Source: an uncultured Planctomycetaceae bacterium
GTDB lineage: Bacteria > Planctomycetota > Planctomycetia > Pirellulales > UBA1268
DNA: 38,140 nucleotides
Reading direction: 5' to 3'
Assembly: GCA_913052575.1 (NCBI GenBank)
Contig: CAJXFK010000012.1
Location: 1-38,140 of the forward strand
Position 1 is the first letter of the stretch. The number at the start of each line of letters is the position of its first letter. The notes beneath the pieces were generated by a model. It saw only the letters and a list, made by a program, of their open reading frames with translations. It made no database searches and was not told where the DNA came from. A program made the position numbers and the translations under genes. Positions 19,175 through 30,104 of this stretch are shown here, in pieces.

Positions 19175-20671
19175 ATGAGCACAGGCGAATCACAGCAACA
19201 AGAGAGCGTTGCAGCAGAACAGTCATCTGCCGGGCTGCTTGACCAGATAACGACCATGATGCCTCGGGCGGTAGAAAAGCCTCGACGTAATGAACTCATT
19301 CGTTCTCTCGTTGAGGAGTCTTTGAAGGGTACTGTAAAGTTCGACAAAAATGTTGGAAAGACAATCACGAATGCAATGACCGCGATTGACGCCGCAATGT
19401 CGACGCAATTAGCAGCAATTATGCACAACGATGCCTTTCAAAAGCTTGAAGGTTCTTGGCGTGGTCTTCATCACCTTGTTATGAACTCAGAAACAGGGGC
19501 ATCACTGAAAATACGGGTCATGAATATTGGGAAGCGAGAGCTTTTCAAAGATCTTGATAAAGCTGTTGAGTTTGACCAAAGCCAAACATTTAAAAAGATT
19601 TATGAGGCAGAATTTGGTTCTCCTGGTGGTGAGCCATACGGAGCACTTATCGGTGATTATGAATTCACGAATCACCCTGAAGACATTGACACGCTTTCGA
19701 AAATGTCACAGGTTGCGGCAGCTGGATTTGCACCATTTCTTTCTGCAGCAGATCCGAAACTCATGGGGATGGACAGTTACTCAGAATTGTCGAAGCCACG
19801 TGATCTTGAAAAAATCTTTCTTGATGAGAGCTATGCGAAGTGGAGGAGTTTTCGTGATTCTGATGACTCTCGGTTTGCAGTTTTGACAATGCCGAGATCT
19901 CTTTCACGACTGCCATATGGGAAGAATACGAAGGTAGTCGAAGAGTTTGACTATGAAGAGGTTGAGCTTGACGAAAAAGGTAACTCAAAGCCAGTTGAGC
20001 ACGGTAACTACTCATGGATGAATAGTTCGTATGTTCTTGGTGCCCAGATGACCTCTGCGTATTCAAAATTCGGTTGGTGCACGGCAATTCGTGGAGCGGA
20101 AAATGGCGGTAAGGTTGAAGGTCTACCTGCTCATATCTTCACAGCCGATGATGGTGATCAGGCCATGAAGTGTCCTACAGAGATTGCTATTACAGATCGC
20201 CGTGAAGCTGAATTGTCCAAGCTCGGTTTCCTTCCGCTTTGTCACTACAAAAATACGGACTATGCCGTTTTCTTTGGCGCGCAGACGACGCAAAAGGCGA
20301 AAAAGTACGACAAGCCTGAGGCAACAGCGAATGCCGCAATTTCTGCTCGACTGCCGTACATTATGGCTACATCTCGTATTGCTCATTTCTTGAAAGTAAT
20401 TGCAAGAGATAAGATCGGATCATTTATGGAACGACAGGACTGTGAGGACTGGCTAAAGCGGTGGATAGCGAACTATGTGTCCACTGATCCGCACCCGAGT
20501 GATGATGTGAAGGCGAGATATCCTCTCGCGGAAGCAGAGATAAAGGTTGAGGATATTCCGGGTTCGCCAGGAAGCTATAACGCTGTGGCTCATTTGCGTC
20601 CGTGGTTGCAGTTAGAGGAATTAACATCAAGTCTGCGACTAGTCGCTAAGATTCCGGCTAAGAGTGGTTGA
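19175..20671 (+). CDS. tssC: T6SS contractile sheath large subunit TssC (VipB/EvpB), copy 1
   Basis: [75 protein letters not shown]. Start set at ATG 19175; ORF track starts at TTG 19148. Confidence 0.95.
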   Translation: MSTGESQQQESVAAEQSSAGLLDQITTMMPRAVEKPRRNELIRSLVEESLKGTVKFDKNVGKTITNAMTAIDAAMSTQLAAIMHNDAFQKLEGSWRGLHHLVMNSETGASLKIRVMNIGKRELFKDLDKAVEFDQSQTFKKIYEAEFGSPGGEPYGALIGDYEFTNHPEDIDTLSKMSQVAAAGFAPFLSAADPKLMGMDSYSELSKPRDLEKIFLDESYAKWRSFRDSDDSRFAVLTMPRSLSRLPYGKNTKVVEEFDYEEVELDEKGNSKPVEHGNYSWMNSSYVLGAQMTSAYSKFGWCTAIRGAENGGKVEGLPAHIFTADDGDQAMKCPTEIAITDRREAELSKLGFLPLCHYKNTDYAVFFGAQTTQKAKKYDKPEATANAAISARLPYIMATSRIAHFLKVIARDKIGSFMERQDCEDWLKRWIANYVSTDPHPSDDVKARYPLAEAEIKVEDIPGSPGSYNAVAHLRPWLQLEELTSSLRLVAKIPAKSG

Positions 20672-20758
20672 TAACTTGATCAGCAACGTGGTCTTAGGGG
20701 TTGTTAATCACTAACCTTAAGGTTCGTTGTTTGTAAGTGGCTTTCTCGGTCGAAGCGT

Positions 20759-22426
20759 ATGAATTCAATGAATCCGGACCGTGGGGTAGAAGCGTCTCTG
20801 GCAGTCCAAGCTCTGCCCGGCACAGAGAAAGCCGCTGATTTTCGCTCCTCTGCTAGTGCGCTCAATCCAGCGCTTCTGTCTCTCGCTGAAAGAGGGACGT
20901 CTGCGCTGGCGTCGATACGAGGTAGAGGCGAGGCGTCTATTCTTGCTTCTGACGACCTCAATCACGTTTTTCGGACGTGGGCGGCGTCACGAATCCTCTT
21001 AGGAAAGCAAGTTACTCGTAGTGAGATACTCTGCAAACTCGGTGAAGATGTCGCTGCTATCGACAAGGCACTCAATGTGCAAGTGGACACGATTTTACAC
21101 CATACTGCACTTCAGAAACTTGAAGGTAGTTGGCGTGGGTTATTTTATCTTGTGAACCAGGCAGAAGGGGCTAATTCAGACTCTGGGACAGGGGTTGGGG
21201 GCAAGCCGCGAGTCAAGGTTCGTGTTCTTTCTGTAAAAAAAAGAGAGTTGCGTAGAGATCAAGAAACAGCTGTTGAATTCGATCGTTCTGACTTGTGGCA
21301 AAAGGTCTATGAAAATGAGTTTGGAACCGCTGGAGGTATTCCGTACGGATTGCTGGTTTGTGATCATCAATTCAGTCACCATCCGGATGACGTAAGTTTG
21401 TTATCAGGAATGTCTGAGACAGCAATGGCAGCCTTTGCACCATTACTTGTATCGCCAGAACCCACAATTTTTGGAAGCGAACAATTGAATGATCTTGAAA
21501 ATCTCCCTAGGATCACAGATACACAAGCATCAAAACAGTTTATTAAATGGAAAGCATTACGTGAGCGTGAAGAATCAAGGTTTATCGGCTTGCCTTTACC
21601 GAGGGTGTTAGGTCGGCATGGATATAACGGTTTAATTGGGCACCCTAACGCTTTGGCAGCAGATGAACGGAGTTGGGAACAACGGGGGTTTCGGTACAAG
21701 GAAAAAACCGAGGCAGTCAACGGGTCCGGAAATCTTTGGATGAGTGGCGTATGGCCGTTCGCAAGTATTGTTATCAGAGAATTTGGTAGGTCTGGTTGGT
21801 TTGCAAACCTCCGGGGTGGTTCCCGTGGTGTTGGAGGTGGCGGGGAAGTAGCTGGACTTCCTAAGGATACTTTCTCTGGGTTTGAGAATTCAAATGTTCT
21901 CAGGGGGCCGACGGAGGTTAACATTCCATCAGATTTGGGGGAAGAGTTTGAACAGGCTGGAATGATACCACTTGAAGCGACGGGTTCAGATGGGCGAGCC
22001 GTTTTTCACTCTAATATGTCGCTTCACAAACCCAAACTTTTTGACGACCAAAAAATTTCAGAAAATGAGCGGCTTTCATCAATGATGCAGTATGTGCTCT
22101 GTGTCTCACGGTTTGCGCAGTATCTTAAAGTGATTCTTCGAGACAAGCTCGGAAGTTTCACTGAGGCTCCTCAAGCAGAAAAATTCCTGAGTGATTGGGT
22201 TCATCAGTATGTCAGTCCAGATGATCAGGCTTCAGATGAGACTCGAGCGAAAATGCCACTGAGGGCCGCTGAAATTGAGGTGCAGGATGATCCGGGGTCG
22301 GGCGGAACCATGAAAGTCGTCATGCGGTTACAGCCACATTTTCAGATTGATAGAATCGATTCGACCCTTCGTCTCATTTCAGCAGTACATTATGACCCTA
22401 ACAAGATGTCTTCTCGGAGAGGCTAG
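20759..22426 (+). CDS. TssC-family protein, copy 2 (divergent paralogue, 555 aa)
   Basis: [82 protein letters not shown]; colinear with TssC1. Confidence 0.92.
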   Translation: MNSMNPDRGVEASLAVQALPGTEKAADFRSSASALNPALLSLAERGTSALASIRGRGEASILASDDLNHVFRTWAASRILLGKQVTRSEILCKLGEDVAAIDKALNVQVDTILHHTALQKLEGSWRGLFYLVNQAEGANSDSGTGVGGKPRVKVRVLSVKKRELRRDQETAVEFDRSDLWQKVYENEFGTAGGIPYGLLVCDHQFSHHPDDVSLLSGMSETAMAAFAPLLVSPEPTIFGSEQLNDLENLPRITDTQASKQFIKWKALREREESRFIGLPLPRVLGRHGYNGLIGHPNALAADERSWEQRGFRYKEKTEAVNGSGNLWMSGVWPFASIVIREFGRSGWFANLRGGSRGVGGGGEVAGLPKDTFSGFENSNVLRGPTEVNIPSDLGEEFEQAGMIPLEATGSDGRAVFHSNMSLHKPKLFDDQKISENERLSSMMQYVLCVSRFAQYLKVILRDKLGSFTEAPQAEKFLSDWVHQYVSPDDQASDETRAKMPLRAAEIEVQDDPGSGGTMKVVMRLQPHFQIDRIDSTLRLISAVHYDPNKMSSRRG

Positions 22427-22474
22427 TATCTCAGCTGAAGGCATTAACCCCGAAATAGTGAAAAGAGGACTGTG

Positions 22475-23275
22475 ATGGCGACAGTAAGTGAAAAGCTCAA
22501 GCAGGGCGATCTTCACGGGGCTATTGGTTTAGCTTCTGAAGCAGTGAAAGCAGACCCGAAAAAGTTCGAACATCGTTGGTTTCTCGCTGAATTACTCATC
22601 CTCGCAGGAGATGATGATCGGGCCGATAAGCAGCTTGATACTCTCATAACACTTGACCCACGATTTGCAGTTGCCGCAACGCCGGTGCGGCAACTTATAC
22701 GAGCGGAAACAAAACGCAAACAGTTTTTCGACGAGGGAAGGGTTCCGGATTTTCTGGATGGTGCTTCTGAATCACTACAGGCACGGCTTGAGGCATTCGT
22801 GTTGTTACGAGACGGGCAGCCTGACGCAGCAGGAGAAGTTGTAAAGAAAGCAGAGTGCTCAAGGCCAGCTCTTTCTGGGCAGATAACAATCGATGGTAAC
22901 TGCAAGAAGTTTGATGATATTCGTGATCTCGATGACATTACAGCAGAGGTCTTCGAAGTATTAACGCATACGGGAAAGTACTATTGGATTGAGATGAGTC
23001 AGGTCAAATCGATTGAATTTCAGTCTCCGAAACAACCGCTCGATCTTATCTGGCGAAAAGCAAAAATGGTGGTAACAGATGCTTTTGATGCTGAAGTTTT
23101 TCTTCCTTCAGTATATGGAAGCCAAAAAGATATTGATGATTTGGCAAGACTCGGTAGGCGGACCGAATGGGTTGGCGAACCTGATCAAGCTGTTACCGGT
23201 ACCGGGGGGCGCAGTTTTGTACTTGATGGTGAAACAGAAGTGAATATGTTGCAGATCGAATCACTCGAGTTTTAG
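22475..23275 (+). CDS. tagJ: T6SS accessory protein TagJ (ImpE/SciE family)
   Basis: TPR-like N-terminus (LKQGDLHGAIGLASEAVKADPKKFEHRWFLAELLILAGDDDRADKQLDTLITLDP); ImpE-type C-terminus (YYWIEMSQVKSIEFQSPKQPLDLIWRKAKM). Start ATG 22475 preferred over GTG 22472. Confidence 0.88.
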   Translation: MATVSEKLKQGDLHGAIGLASEAVKADPKKFEHRWFLAELLILAGDDDRADKQLDTLITLDPRFAVAATPVRQLIRAETKRKQFFDEGRVPDFLDGASESLQARLEAFVLLRDGQPDAAGEVVKKAECSRPALSGQITIDGNCKKFDDIRDLDDITAEVFEVLTHTGKYYWIEMSQVKSIEFQSPKQPLDLIWRKAKMVVTDAFDAEVFLPSVYGSQKDIDDLARLGRRTEWVGEPDQAVTGTGGRSFVLDGETEVNMLQIESLEF

Positions 23276-23459
23276 TCGCTTCAAAATTGATCACTCGTGT
23301 TGGTTGAACACGGCAAAGTCTAAGTAAGTCAGAGAAATATGAGCCAATTCTCTACTTTTCATATTTCAGAATGGGTCTAGAACCAGTGTGGTATTCTAAC
23401 GTGTAAGTATTTTGTCATGAATCCTGGCAAGTAGTATTCGTTCGAGTTGAGGAAATGTT

Positions 23460-23966
23460 GTGCCGGACACAGGTAATGTTTTTGCAAGGGAGCAACTGCG
23501 CCCAAGTATTCTTGACCGACTTCTGGATGATGATCCTGAAACGACACGTGAGCCAGTTTGGCAACAAGCGGCTGTTCTCGAATCTTTGCGAGATACTGTC
23601 TGTAGAGACCTTCAATATCTATTGAATTCAAGGCGATGCCTGGAAGAGTTGCCCGAGAATTTCCCAGAACTACACTCATCGTTACTGAATTACGGGCTTC
23701 CGGACCTGCAGAGCCTTGAAATCCGTCAAGGAAGGGCGGGGCAGCAAATCGCGCATCTCATTGAGGAAGTGATACGCGATTTTGAACCAAGGCTTCGTGG
23801 CGTTCGTGTCAGGTCCAAAGGTCTAGATAATCATGCTAGTGACTCCTTGAGACAGCTGAGTTTTGAAATAGATGCGGTACTGGTTATTGAGCCCCTCAAG
23901 GAACCGGTGCTTTTTACATCATCATTTAATTCAATTAGTGGCGAATTCAACGTCGAGGGTGGGTAA
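23460..23966 (+). CDS. tssE: T6SS baseplate TssE (gp25-like)
   Basis: LRPSILDRLLDDDP, LRDTVCRDLQYLLNSRRCLEELPENFPELHSSLLNYGLPDLQSL, IRDFEPRLRGVRV. GTG start. Confidence 0.92.
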   Translation: MPDTGNVFAREQLRPSILDRLLDDDPETTREPVWQQAAVLESLRDTVCRDLQYLLNSRRCLEELPENFPELHSSLLNYGLPDLQSLEIRQGRAGQQIAHLIEEVIRDFEPRLRGVRVRSKGLDNHASDSLRQLSFEIDAVLVIEPLKEPVLFTSSFNSISGEFNVEGG

Positions 23967-25844
23967 ATGAGTGACGACATGCTTCCGTACTACGAGCGTG
24001 AATTAGCGCTTTTGCATTCATTGGCAGGCGAGTTTGCTGAGCAGCATCCGAAGGTAGCAGCCCGTTTATCAATTGGTCGTGGAGGGTCTCAAGATCCGCA
24101 TGTCGAGCGACTACTGCAAGGGACAGCATTCCTCGCGGCGGATATTCATAAACGGCTAGATGATGATTTTCCAGAACTAACTGATAGCTTGCTTGACATG
24201 GTGTGCCCGCACTACCTGCGTCCTGTTCCCTCAATGTCGGTTGTTGAGTTTGCCCTTGATCGAAAGCAGGCATCACTTACATCTGGTTATGAAATTCCGC
24301 GTGGCACAGAACTTGAATCGGAACCAGTTGATGAACAGCCATGTATTTATCAAACATGTTTCAATACAAGAGTCTGGCCGATTCGTATTTCAGATGTTAA
24401 TGTTGCTGGCCCGCCCTTTCAGCTTCCAGCTATTCCGCCCATCGGTACGGCTATGGTATTGGACATAGTGCTTGAAGCTCTGTCACCGAAAGTACCAATT
24501 TCAAAATTACAGATTGATGAATTACGCTTTTTTCTTCATGCGGATACGGGACAGTCAGTCTTTCATCTTTACGAGTCAATGTTAACTCGTTGCAACGGAA
24601 TTATGGTCTCAACTGGGCCTGATGATCGGTCGCCAGTAATTTTAAATCCGGAGTGTCTCGTTGCAGCAGGATTTGAGGATGACGAGGCTGCGTTGCCAGA
24701 AGAGGCTAGAGGCTTTTCTGGACATCGCTTGCTCACTGAGTTTTTTACACTGCCGCAGAAGTACCTCTTTGTTGACCTTCAGAAGATTCCAGAGAGTGTG
24801 ATTAAAAAATCTGGATCAAAACTTCATATTTCAATTTTGCTTGCAGACTTCGATCAAAATCTTGAAAGGTCCGTTTCACGATCAAATATTCGACTGGGCT
24901 GCTCACCTATTGTAAATCTCTTCACACAACCTTTCGACCCATTCACTGTTGACGGAACAAAATCAGAATACTGTGTTGTGCCTGATGCTCGTCGTGCCCG
25001 AGCGATCGAGGTTTATGCAATTGACAAAGTTCAAGTAAGTGATCCCGGTGGAGAACCGGTCGAATCTACACCGTTCTATAAACTTTCAACAAGTTCATCT
25101 CTTGCTGGATTGCAAGAAGCAAGCACTGTGAAATGGATGACGCATCGGCGCATGCATCGTGAGCCGCGTCCCGATGGCATTGTTGATGGGGCAAGTGATG
25201 TTTGGCTAAGCTTGGTCGACCAACAGAAGGGGCAAATTGGTCTGATAGATAAAACAGTGCATACGTCTGGACTATGTACAAATCGGAATCTACCAAGCCG
25301 TTTGCCATTCACCGGTAACCGACCAAGATTGAATATTCGGTCTGGCCAAGGTCCAATCGGTTCAATTTTATGTCTTGTTCGACCAACTGCACCTGCTCGA
25401 GTACGACCGGGTCAGGGAGCAATATGGAAGCTTGTATCACATCTTTCTTTGAATCACCTTTCGCTTGCCAGCGAAAAGCCCGGAGACGCAGCAGCTGCAT
25501 TGAGAGAGATGCTTCATCTCTACCTGCTTGATAATATAGAAGACTTTGAGCAAAAGCGGCGATGGATAGAGGGAGTCCGAGACATCTCGAGTAGTCGTAT
25601 TGCTGCTCGAGTTGGTACGGCTGTGAATGGTGTGTGCCAAGGAGTTGAAGTGAGGGTTGAGTTGGATGACGAATACTTTGACTTTCGGACAGGATTTCTA
25701 TTTTCCAGCGTACTGGAACGTTTTTATGCTGCTTGGGTTAACATAAATAGTTTTACTCAGTTGGTGTCGACTTCAAGACAACGGGATAGCCGTCAGGAGG
25801 AGTGGTCCTGGCCACCGCGATCTGGTTCAAAGGTCTTGGTATGA
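23967..25844 (+). CDS. tssF: T6SS baseplate TssF (VasA)
   Basis: MLPYYERELALLHSLAGEFAEQHPKVAARLSI ... DPHVERLLQGTAFLAADIHKRLDDDFPELTDSLLDMVCPHYLRPVPSM. Confidence 0.96.
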   Translation: MSDDMLPYYERELALLHSLAGEFAEQHPKVAARLSIGRGGSQDPHVERLLQGTAFLAADIHKRLDDDFPELTDSLLDMVCPHYLRPVPSMSVVEFALDRKQASLTSGYEIPRGTELESEPVDEQPCIYQTCFNTRVWPIRISDVNVAGPPFQLPAIPPIGTAMVLDIVLEALSPKVPISKLQIDELRFFLHADTGQSVFHLYESMLTRCNGIMVSTGPDDRSPVILNPECLVAAGFEDDEAALPEEARGFSGHRLLTEFFTLPQKYLFVDLQKIPESVIKKSGSKLHISILLADFDQNLERSVSRSNIRLGCSPIVNLFTQPFDPFTVDGTKSEYCVVPDARRARAIEVYAIDKVQVSDPGGEPVESTPFYKLSTSSSLAGLQEASTVKWMTHRRMHREPRPDGIVDGASDVWLSLVDQQKGQIGLIDKTVHTSGLCTNRNLPSRLPFTGNRPRLNIRSGQGPIGSILCLVRPTAPARVRPGQGAIWKLVSHLSLNHLSLASEKPGDAAAALREMLHLYLLDNIEDFEQKRRWIEGVRDISSSRIAARVGTAVNGVCQGVEVRVELDDEYFDFRTGFLFSSVLERFYAAWVNINSFTQLVSTSRQRDSRQEEWSWPPRSGSKVLV

Positions 25845-27100
25845 CTGATTTCAAAAAGTCGATCGAAATGGAAGAGTTGGTAAGGAAAGCGTCTGAAGTA
25901 CTACGACAGCTCGTTCAAGAACCACAGTCATATGATTTTTTTCAGGCAGTCCGTCTTCTCGATCAGATTCAGCTGACTAATCGATATGCTAGAGAGGGAT
26001 TAAAAGCAGATTCGTTAGTAAAACCAGCAGGAACTGGGCCGATTACTCAGGCACCTTCTCTACTAGGGAAAAATACTCCATCTCAATGGGCTCTTCAAAA
26101 GTTTTTTGGTGACACACTACGATTTGAGTCATCTGCCTCACTCCAATTTCCAGAGGGAGCTTTGACTAAGATCAGCGTGCCGCAAGATTGGTTTGGTGAC
26201 TACACAGATCACCATGACTTCACAACTGACGATGAAATGGTGCGTCTTGAGCTATCAAGTTTCGGTCTGATTGGTTCGACTGGCAAATTACCACAACACT
26301 ACACAACACTTGTCGTTGAACGCTCACGACGCTTTCGTGATCAAACGTTTCGACATTTTCTCAATATTTTTACTCACCATTTTACTGTGAGGCTTTATCG
26401 CTCATGGGTAAAGTATCGAGGGGCAGTCGGCTACGAATACCAAAAATCAGCACACAGTGTTGGGAAGCGTGCAAGCAATCTTGTCGGTGAGTCAGACCCA
26501 TTAACGGCTTGTATTGCTGCAATTATCGGCATCGGAACACCTGGTTTAGCAGATCGTCTCAATGTTCCTGATGAGGTACTTTACTACCATGTTGGGAATC
26601 TGGTCAGCCGGCCTCGAACTGCAGAATCACTGAAGAAAATGATCAGCGATGTTTTTTCAGTCAATGCTGAAATAATACCTTTTGTAGGCAACTGGCTTGT
26701 TCTACGGAAGAAAGATTGTACACGGCTTGCAAGCCAGGGTAATCCACATGGCCGTCATGCTGCTCTTGGCAAATCTGCGATTGCGGGTAGCCGAGTATGG
26801 GATAGCTCATCAGCTTTTGAGGTACGGCTTGGGCCGTTGAGGGCAGAGAAGTTCAGTCGATTTCTCCCAGGTCAGCCGGATCTCATAGCGGCGGGTGATC
26901 TTCTTCGATTTGCAGCGGGTGCACAGTTTTCAATTAAGATTCGATTGGTTCTCAAAGCAGCAGAAGTGCCACCAGTTCAACTTCTTGCCCAGGAGCCAGA
27001 AGTGCCTCTGTGCCCAAGACTTGGGTGGTCCACGTGGTTACCATGTCACGCAGAGTTTGAGAGTGATCGCGATGAGACGTCATTCCAAATCACCTCGTAG
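25841..27100 (+). CDS. tssG: T6SS baseplate TssG (VasB)
   Basis: QEPQSYDFFQAVRLL; FGLIGSTGKLPQHYT; RDQTFRHFLNIFTHHFTVRLYRSW. ATGA overlap with the tssF stop (25841-25844); ORF track starts at 25802. Confidence 0.94.
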   Translation: MTDFKKSIEMEELVRKASEVLRQLVQEPQSYDFFQAVRLLDQIQLTNRYAREGLKADSLVKPAGTGPITQAPSLLGKNTPSQWALQKFFGDTLRFESSASLQFPEGALTKISVPQDWFGDYTDHHDFTTDDEMVRLELSSFGLIGSTGKLPQHYTTLVVERSRRFRDQTFRHFLNIFTHHFTVRLYRSWVKYRGAVGYEYQKSAHSVGKRASNLVGESDPLTACIAAIIGIGTPGLADRLNVPDEVLYYHVGNLVSRPRTAESLKKMISDVFSVNAEIIPFVGNWLVLRKKDCTRLASQGNPHGRHAALGKSAIAGSRVWDSSSAFEVRLGPLRAEKFSRFLPGQPDLIAAGDLLRFAAGAQFSIKIRLVLKAAEVPPVQLLAQEPEVPLCPRLGWSTWLPCHAEFESDRDETSFQITS

Positions 27101-27322
27101 AAAAAGACTTGTTTTGGTATCAAACGAACAAGATTCTCAGTGAATTCTTATGACCGGTGTTTTATAGCAGAGTCTTTAAAAACCTGAAAAATAAGGTAAT
27201 CTCACGTGTAGTTTCGAGGCAATGCATTGCCGGTCACATCTAGTATTTTCTATCGTTAAAAAATGTGAACGGGCTTTCAGTGATGCACGTGGCGTATTTT
27301 TTCACATTAAAGGTTTCTAGAT

Positions 27323-30001
27323 ATGGCTGGTCTTGATCTAAAGTCACTCATTGGAAAACTGAACCCAGTCTGCCAGCGGTCGCTTGAGGGTGCCGCTGGT
27401 CTTTGTTTGTCGCGAACGAATTATAATGTTGAAATAGAACACTGGTTAGTAAAACTTTTGGAGCAGCCAGGTAATGATATTTGTTTGCTGCTCAAACATT
27501 TTGAAATTGATCAGGGAAATCTCTTAGCAGATCTGACAAAATCTATCGACCGGTTTAAAACTGGTAATGCGCGACCGCCACTCTTGTCTCCAGAGGTCTG
27601 CGACTTGATTAAAGAAGCTTGGCTTCTTTCGAGTGTCGACCACAATGAAAGCCGTGTCCGCGGGGCTTGGCTATTATTGGCTCTACTTTCAAATGAGGCT
27701 TTATCCCAGCGAGCAGTTGCTTCTTCGGATGAATTTCGACGTATTGCTCCAGAGGTGTTGGTTCGTGAAGCCTCACGGGTGTTTTCGCGTTCAACGGAAT
27801 CGGACTATATGCCCGGGGGGTCGTCTGGTGACAGTGAGGGTGTTGATGGAAGTTCTTCATCAGGCGAAAGGAAAGGGCCGACGAAAACACCCGGCTTAGA
27901 TCAGTTTACAATTGACCTCACAGCAAAAGCAAAAGCTGGTGGTATTGATCCTGTGTTGGGTCGTGAAGCAGAGGTCCGTCAGATTGTGGATATTCTGACG
28001 AGGAGACGACAAAATAACCCGATTCTGACAGGTGAGGCCGGTGTAGGAAAAACTGCTGTTGTTGAAGGTTTTGCTCAGCGGATTGCCTCCGGTGATGTTC
28101 CAGAGCCTTTGAAAAATGTTCAGATCCGGACATTGGATCTTGGGTTATTGCAGGCTGGCGCAGGTGTAAAAGGAGAGTTTGAGAATCGTTTGAAGGGTGT
28201 TATTGATGAGGTGAAAAAGTCACCGACACCGATCATTCTCTTTATTGATGAAGCTCATACCATGATTGGCGCGGGTGGCCAGGCGGGACAGGGTGACGCT
28301 GCAAATCTTCTCAAACCAGCTTTGGCCAGAGGCGAATTGCGAACAGTAGCAGCAACAACATGGGCAGAATATAAAAAATATTTTGAGAAAGACGCAGCTC
28401 TTGCCCGGCGATTTCAGGTCGTGAAGGTGGAAGAGCCAACTGATGGTATTGCTTGCAGAATGCTTCGTGGCATCGTCGCTACGCTTGAGTCGCACCATAA
28501 AGTGACAGTCTTAGACGAAGCAGTTGTTGATGCTGTCAAATTATCACGACGATATATCCCTGCTCGGCAATTACCGGATAAAGGTGTCAGTCTGCTCGAT
28601 ACAGCATGCGCAAAGGTAGCGATTGGTCATTCCTCAACACCTCCTGCGATTGAAGACTCAGCAAGAAGTATCGATGCAATTGCAGTCGAAATGAATCTCC
28701 TTGAAAGAGAGCAGAGTACAGGTGCAGACCATTCCGAGGCGCTTCAGGAACTGGGTGTCCGCAAAACTGAATTTGAAAAATCACTCGCTGTTCTGAAAGC
28801 AAAATTTGATGAAGAAACGAGGCTTGTTCAACAGATTCAGGCAGAACGTGCGACAATTCTTGCGGCATTAGATGAAAAAGATGAGTCGCAATTGTCAGAG
28901 CAGGATGCCACAGCTCGTCGTCAAACACTGCAGTCATTAGAAAAGCAGCTCAAAGAAGTACAGGGCGAAACACCGTTGGTAAGCCCTTGTGTTGATCAAC
29001 AGGCAATTGCTGAGGTCATTGCGGGTTGGACAGGTATCCCCGTTGGGAAAATGGTCTCAGATGAAATTCAGGGTGTCCTTGACCTTAAATCAAAACTCGA
29101 AGAACGGGTTGTTGGGCAGTCTCATGCACTTGAAGTGATCGCTGAGCGAATTCGCACAAGTCGAGCGGGACTAACCGATCCGAAAAGACCAACAGGAGTA
29201 TTTTTGTTAGCTGGTACGAGTGGTGTTGGAAAAACTGAAACGGCATTAGCTCTTACAGAACTCCTTTTTGGTGATGAGTCAAACATGACAACCATAAATA
29301 TGAGTGAGTTCAAAGAAGAGCATAAGGTGTCGCTCCTCATGGGCTCGCCTCCGGGGTATGTCGGGTACGGTGAAGGTGGCGTCCTGACCGAGGCAGTGCG
29401 AAGAAGGCCGTATGGGGTGATATTGCTCGATGAAATGGAGAAAGCACACCCGGGGGTGCAGGATATCTTCTATCAGGTCTTTGATAAGGGGCAAATGAAA
29501 GATGGAGAAGGAAGAGATATAGATTTCCGTAATTCTGTCATCATCATGACAACAAATGCAGGAACCGATACGGTCATGAAGTTGTGTGATGATCCAGAGA
29601 CTCGACCTGAGCCAGATGCGCTTGCCGACGCTCTACACGATGACCTCCTGAAGCATTTTAAGCCGGCATTTCTCGGACGACTGACCGTTATCCCGTACTA
29701 TCCGCTTCCAGATGATATTCTTGGGATGATTTGTGAGTTGAAACTCAAGTCAATTGGCAGACGTGTGTTTGAGTCCTATAAGGCGGACTTTTCATGGCAG
29801 CCAGAAGTGGTTAAGGCAGTCATTGATCGTTGTAATGAGGTTGACAGTGGAGCACGCATCATCGACCGAGTGCTTTCGGGCACCATGTTACCGGAACTTT
29901 CAACACGTCTTCTTGCAAAATTGGCTGAGGGACAGATTGTGGAAGGTGTTACCGTGCAATGGGATTCAGAAAAGGGAGATTTCCAGTACGAAATCACCTA
30001 A
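27323..30001 (+). CDS. clpV: T6SS AAA+ ATPase TssH (ClpV)
   Basis: Two AAA+ modules: GEAGVGKTAVVEGFA / ILFIDEAHTMIG and GTSGVGKTETALALTELLFG / VILLDEMEKAHPGVQ; Clp N-terminal domain; 892 aa within T6SS locus. Confidence 0.96.
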   Translation: MAGLDLKSLIGKLNPVCQRSLEGAAGLCLSRTNYNVEIEHWLVKLLEQPGNDICLLLKHFEIDQGNLLADLTKSIDRFKTGNARPPLLSPEVCDLIKEAWLLSSVDHNESRVRGAWLLLALLSNEALSQRAVASSDEFRRIAPEVLVREASRVFSRSTESDYMPGGSSGDSEGVDGSSSSGERKGPTKTPGLDQFTIDLTAKAKAGGIDPVLGREAEVRQIVDILTRRRQNNPILTGEAGVGKTAVVEGFAQRIASGDVPEPLKNVQIRTLDLGLLQAGAGVKGEFENRLKGVIDEVKKSPTPIILFIDEAHTMIGAGGQAGQGDAANLLKPALARGELRTVAATTWAEYKKYFEKDAALARRFQVVKVEEPTDGIACRMLRGIVATLESHHKVTVLDEAVVDAVKLSRRYIPARQLPDKGVSLLDTACAKVAIGHSSTPPAIEDSARSIDAIAVEMNLLEREQSTGADHSEALQELGVRKTEFEKSLAVLKAKFDEETRLVQQIQAERATILAALDEKDESQLSEQDATARRQTLQSLEKQLKEVQGETPLVSPCVDQQAIAEVIAGWTGIPVGKMVSDEIQGVLDLKSKLEERVVGQSHALEVIAERIRTSRAGLTDPKRPTGVFLLAGTSGVGKTETALALTELLFGDESNMTTINMSEFKEEHKVSLLMGSPPGYVGYGEGGVLTEAVRRRPYGVILLDEMEKAHPGVQDIFYQVFDKGQMKDGEGRDIDFRNSVIIMTTNAGTDTVMKLCDDPETRPEPDALADALHDDLLKHFKPAFLGRLTVIPYYPLPDDILGMICELKLKSIGRRVFESYKADFSWQPEVVKAVIDRCNEVDSGARIIDRVLSGTMLPELSTRLLAKLAEGQIVEGVTVQWDSEKGDFQYEIT

Positions 30002-30104
30002 CCTTTTTTTAAAAAAAAGATTTAGTTCCGCAAGAAATTGTGCATACTCAAGATAATAGTAAGGCGGCGAGAGAATCCGGTGGGTCACTCATGCCGTCTG
30101 ATAC

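Noticed and set aside
21376-21924. 182-aa minus-strand ORF within tssC2
   Set aside because: Antisense to a well-supported TssC-family gene; Pro-rich shadow translation.
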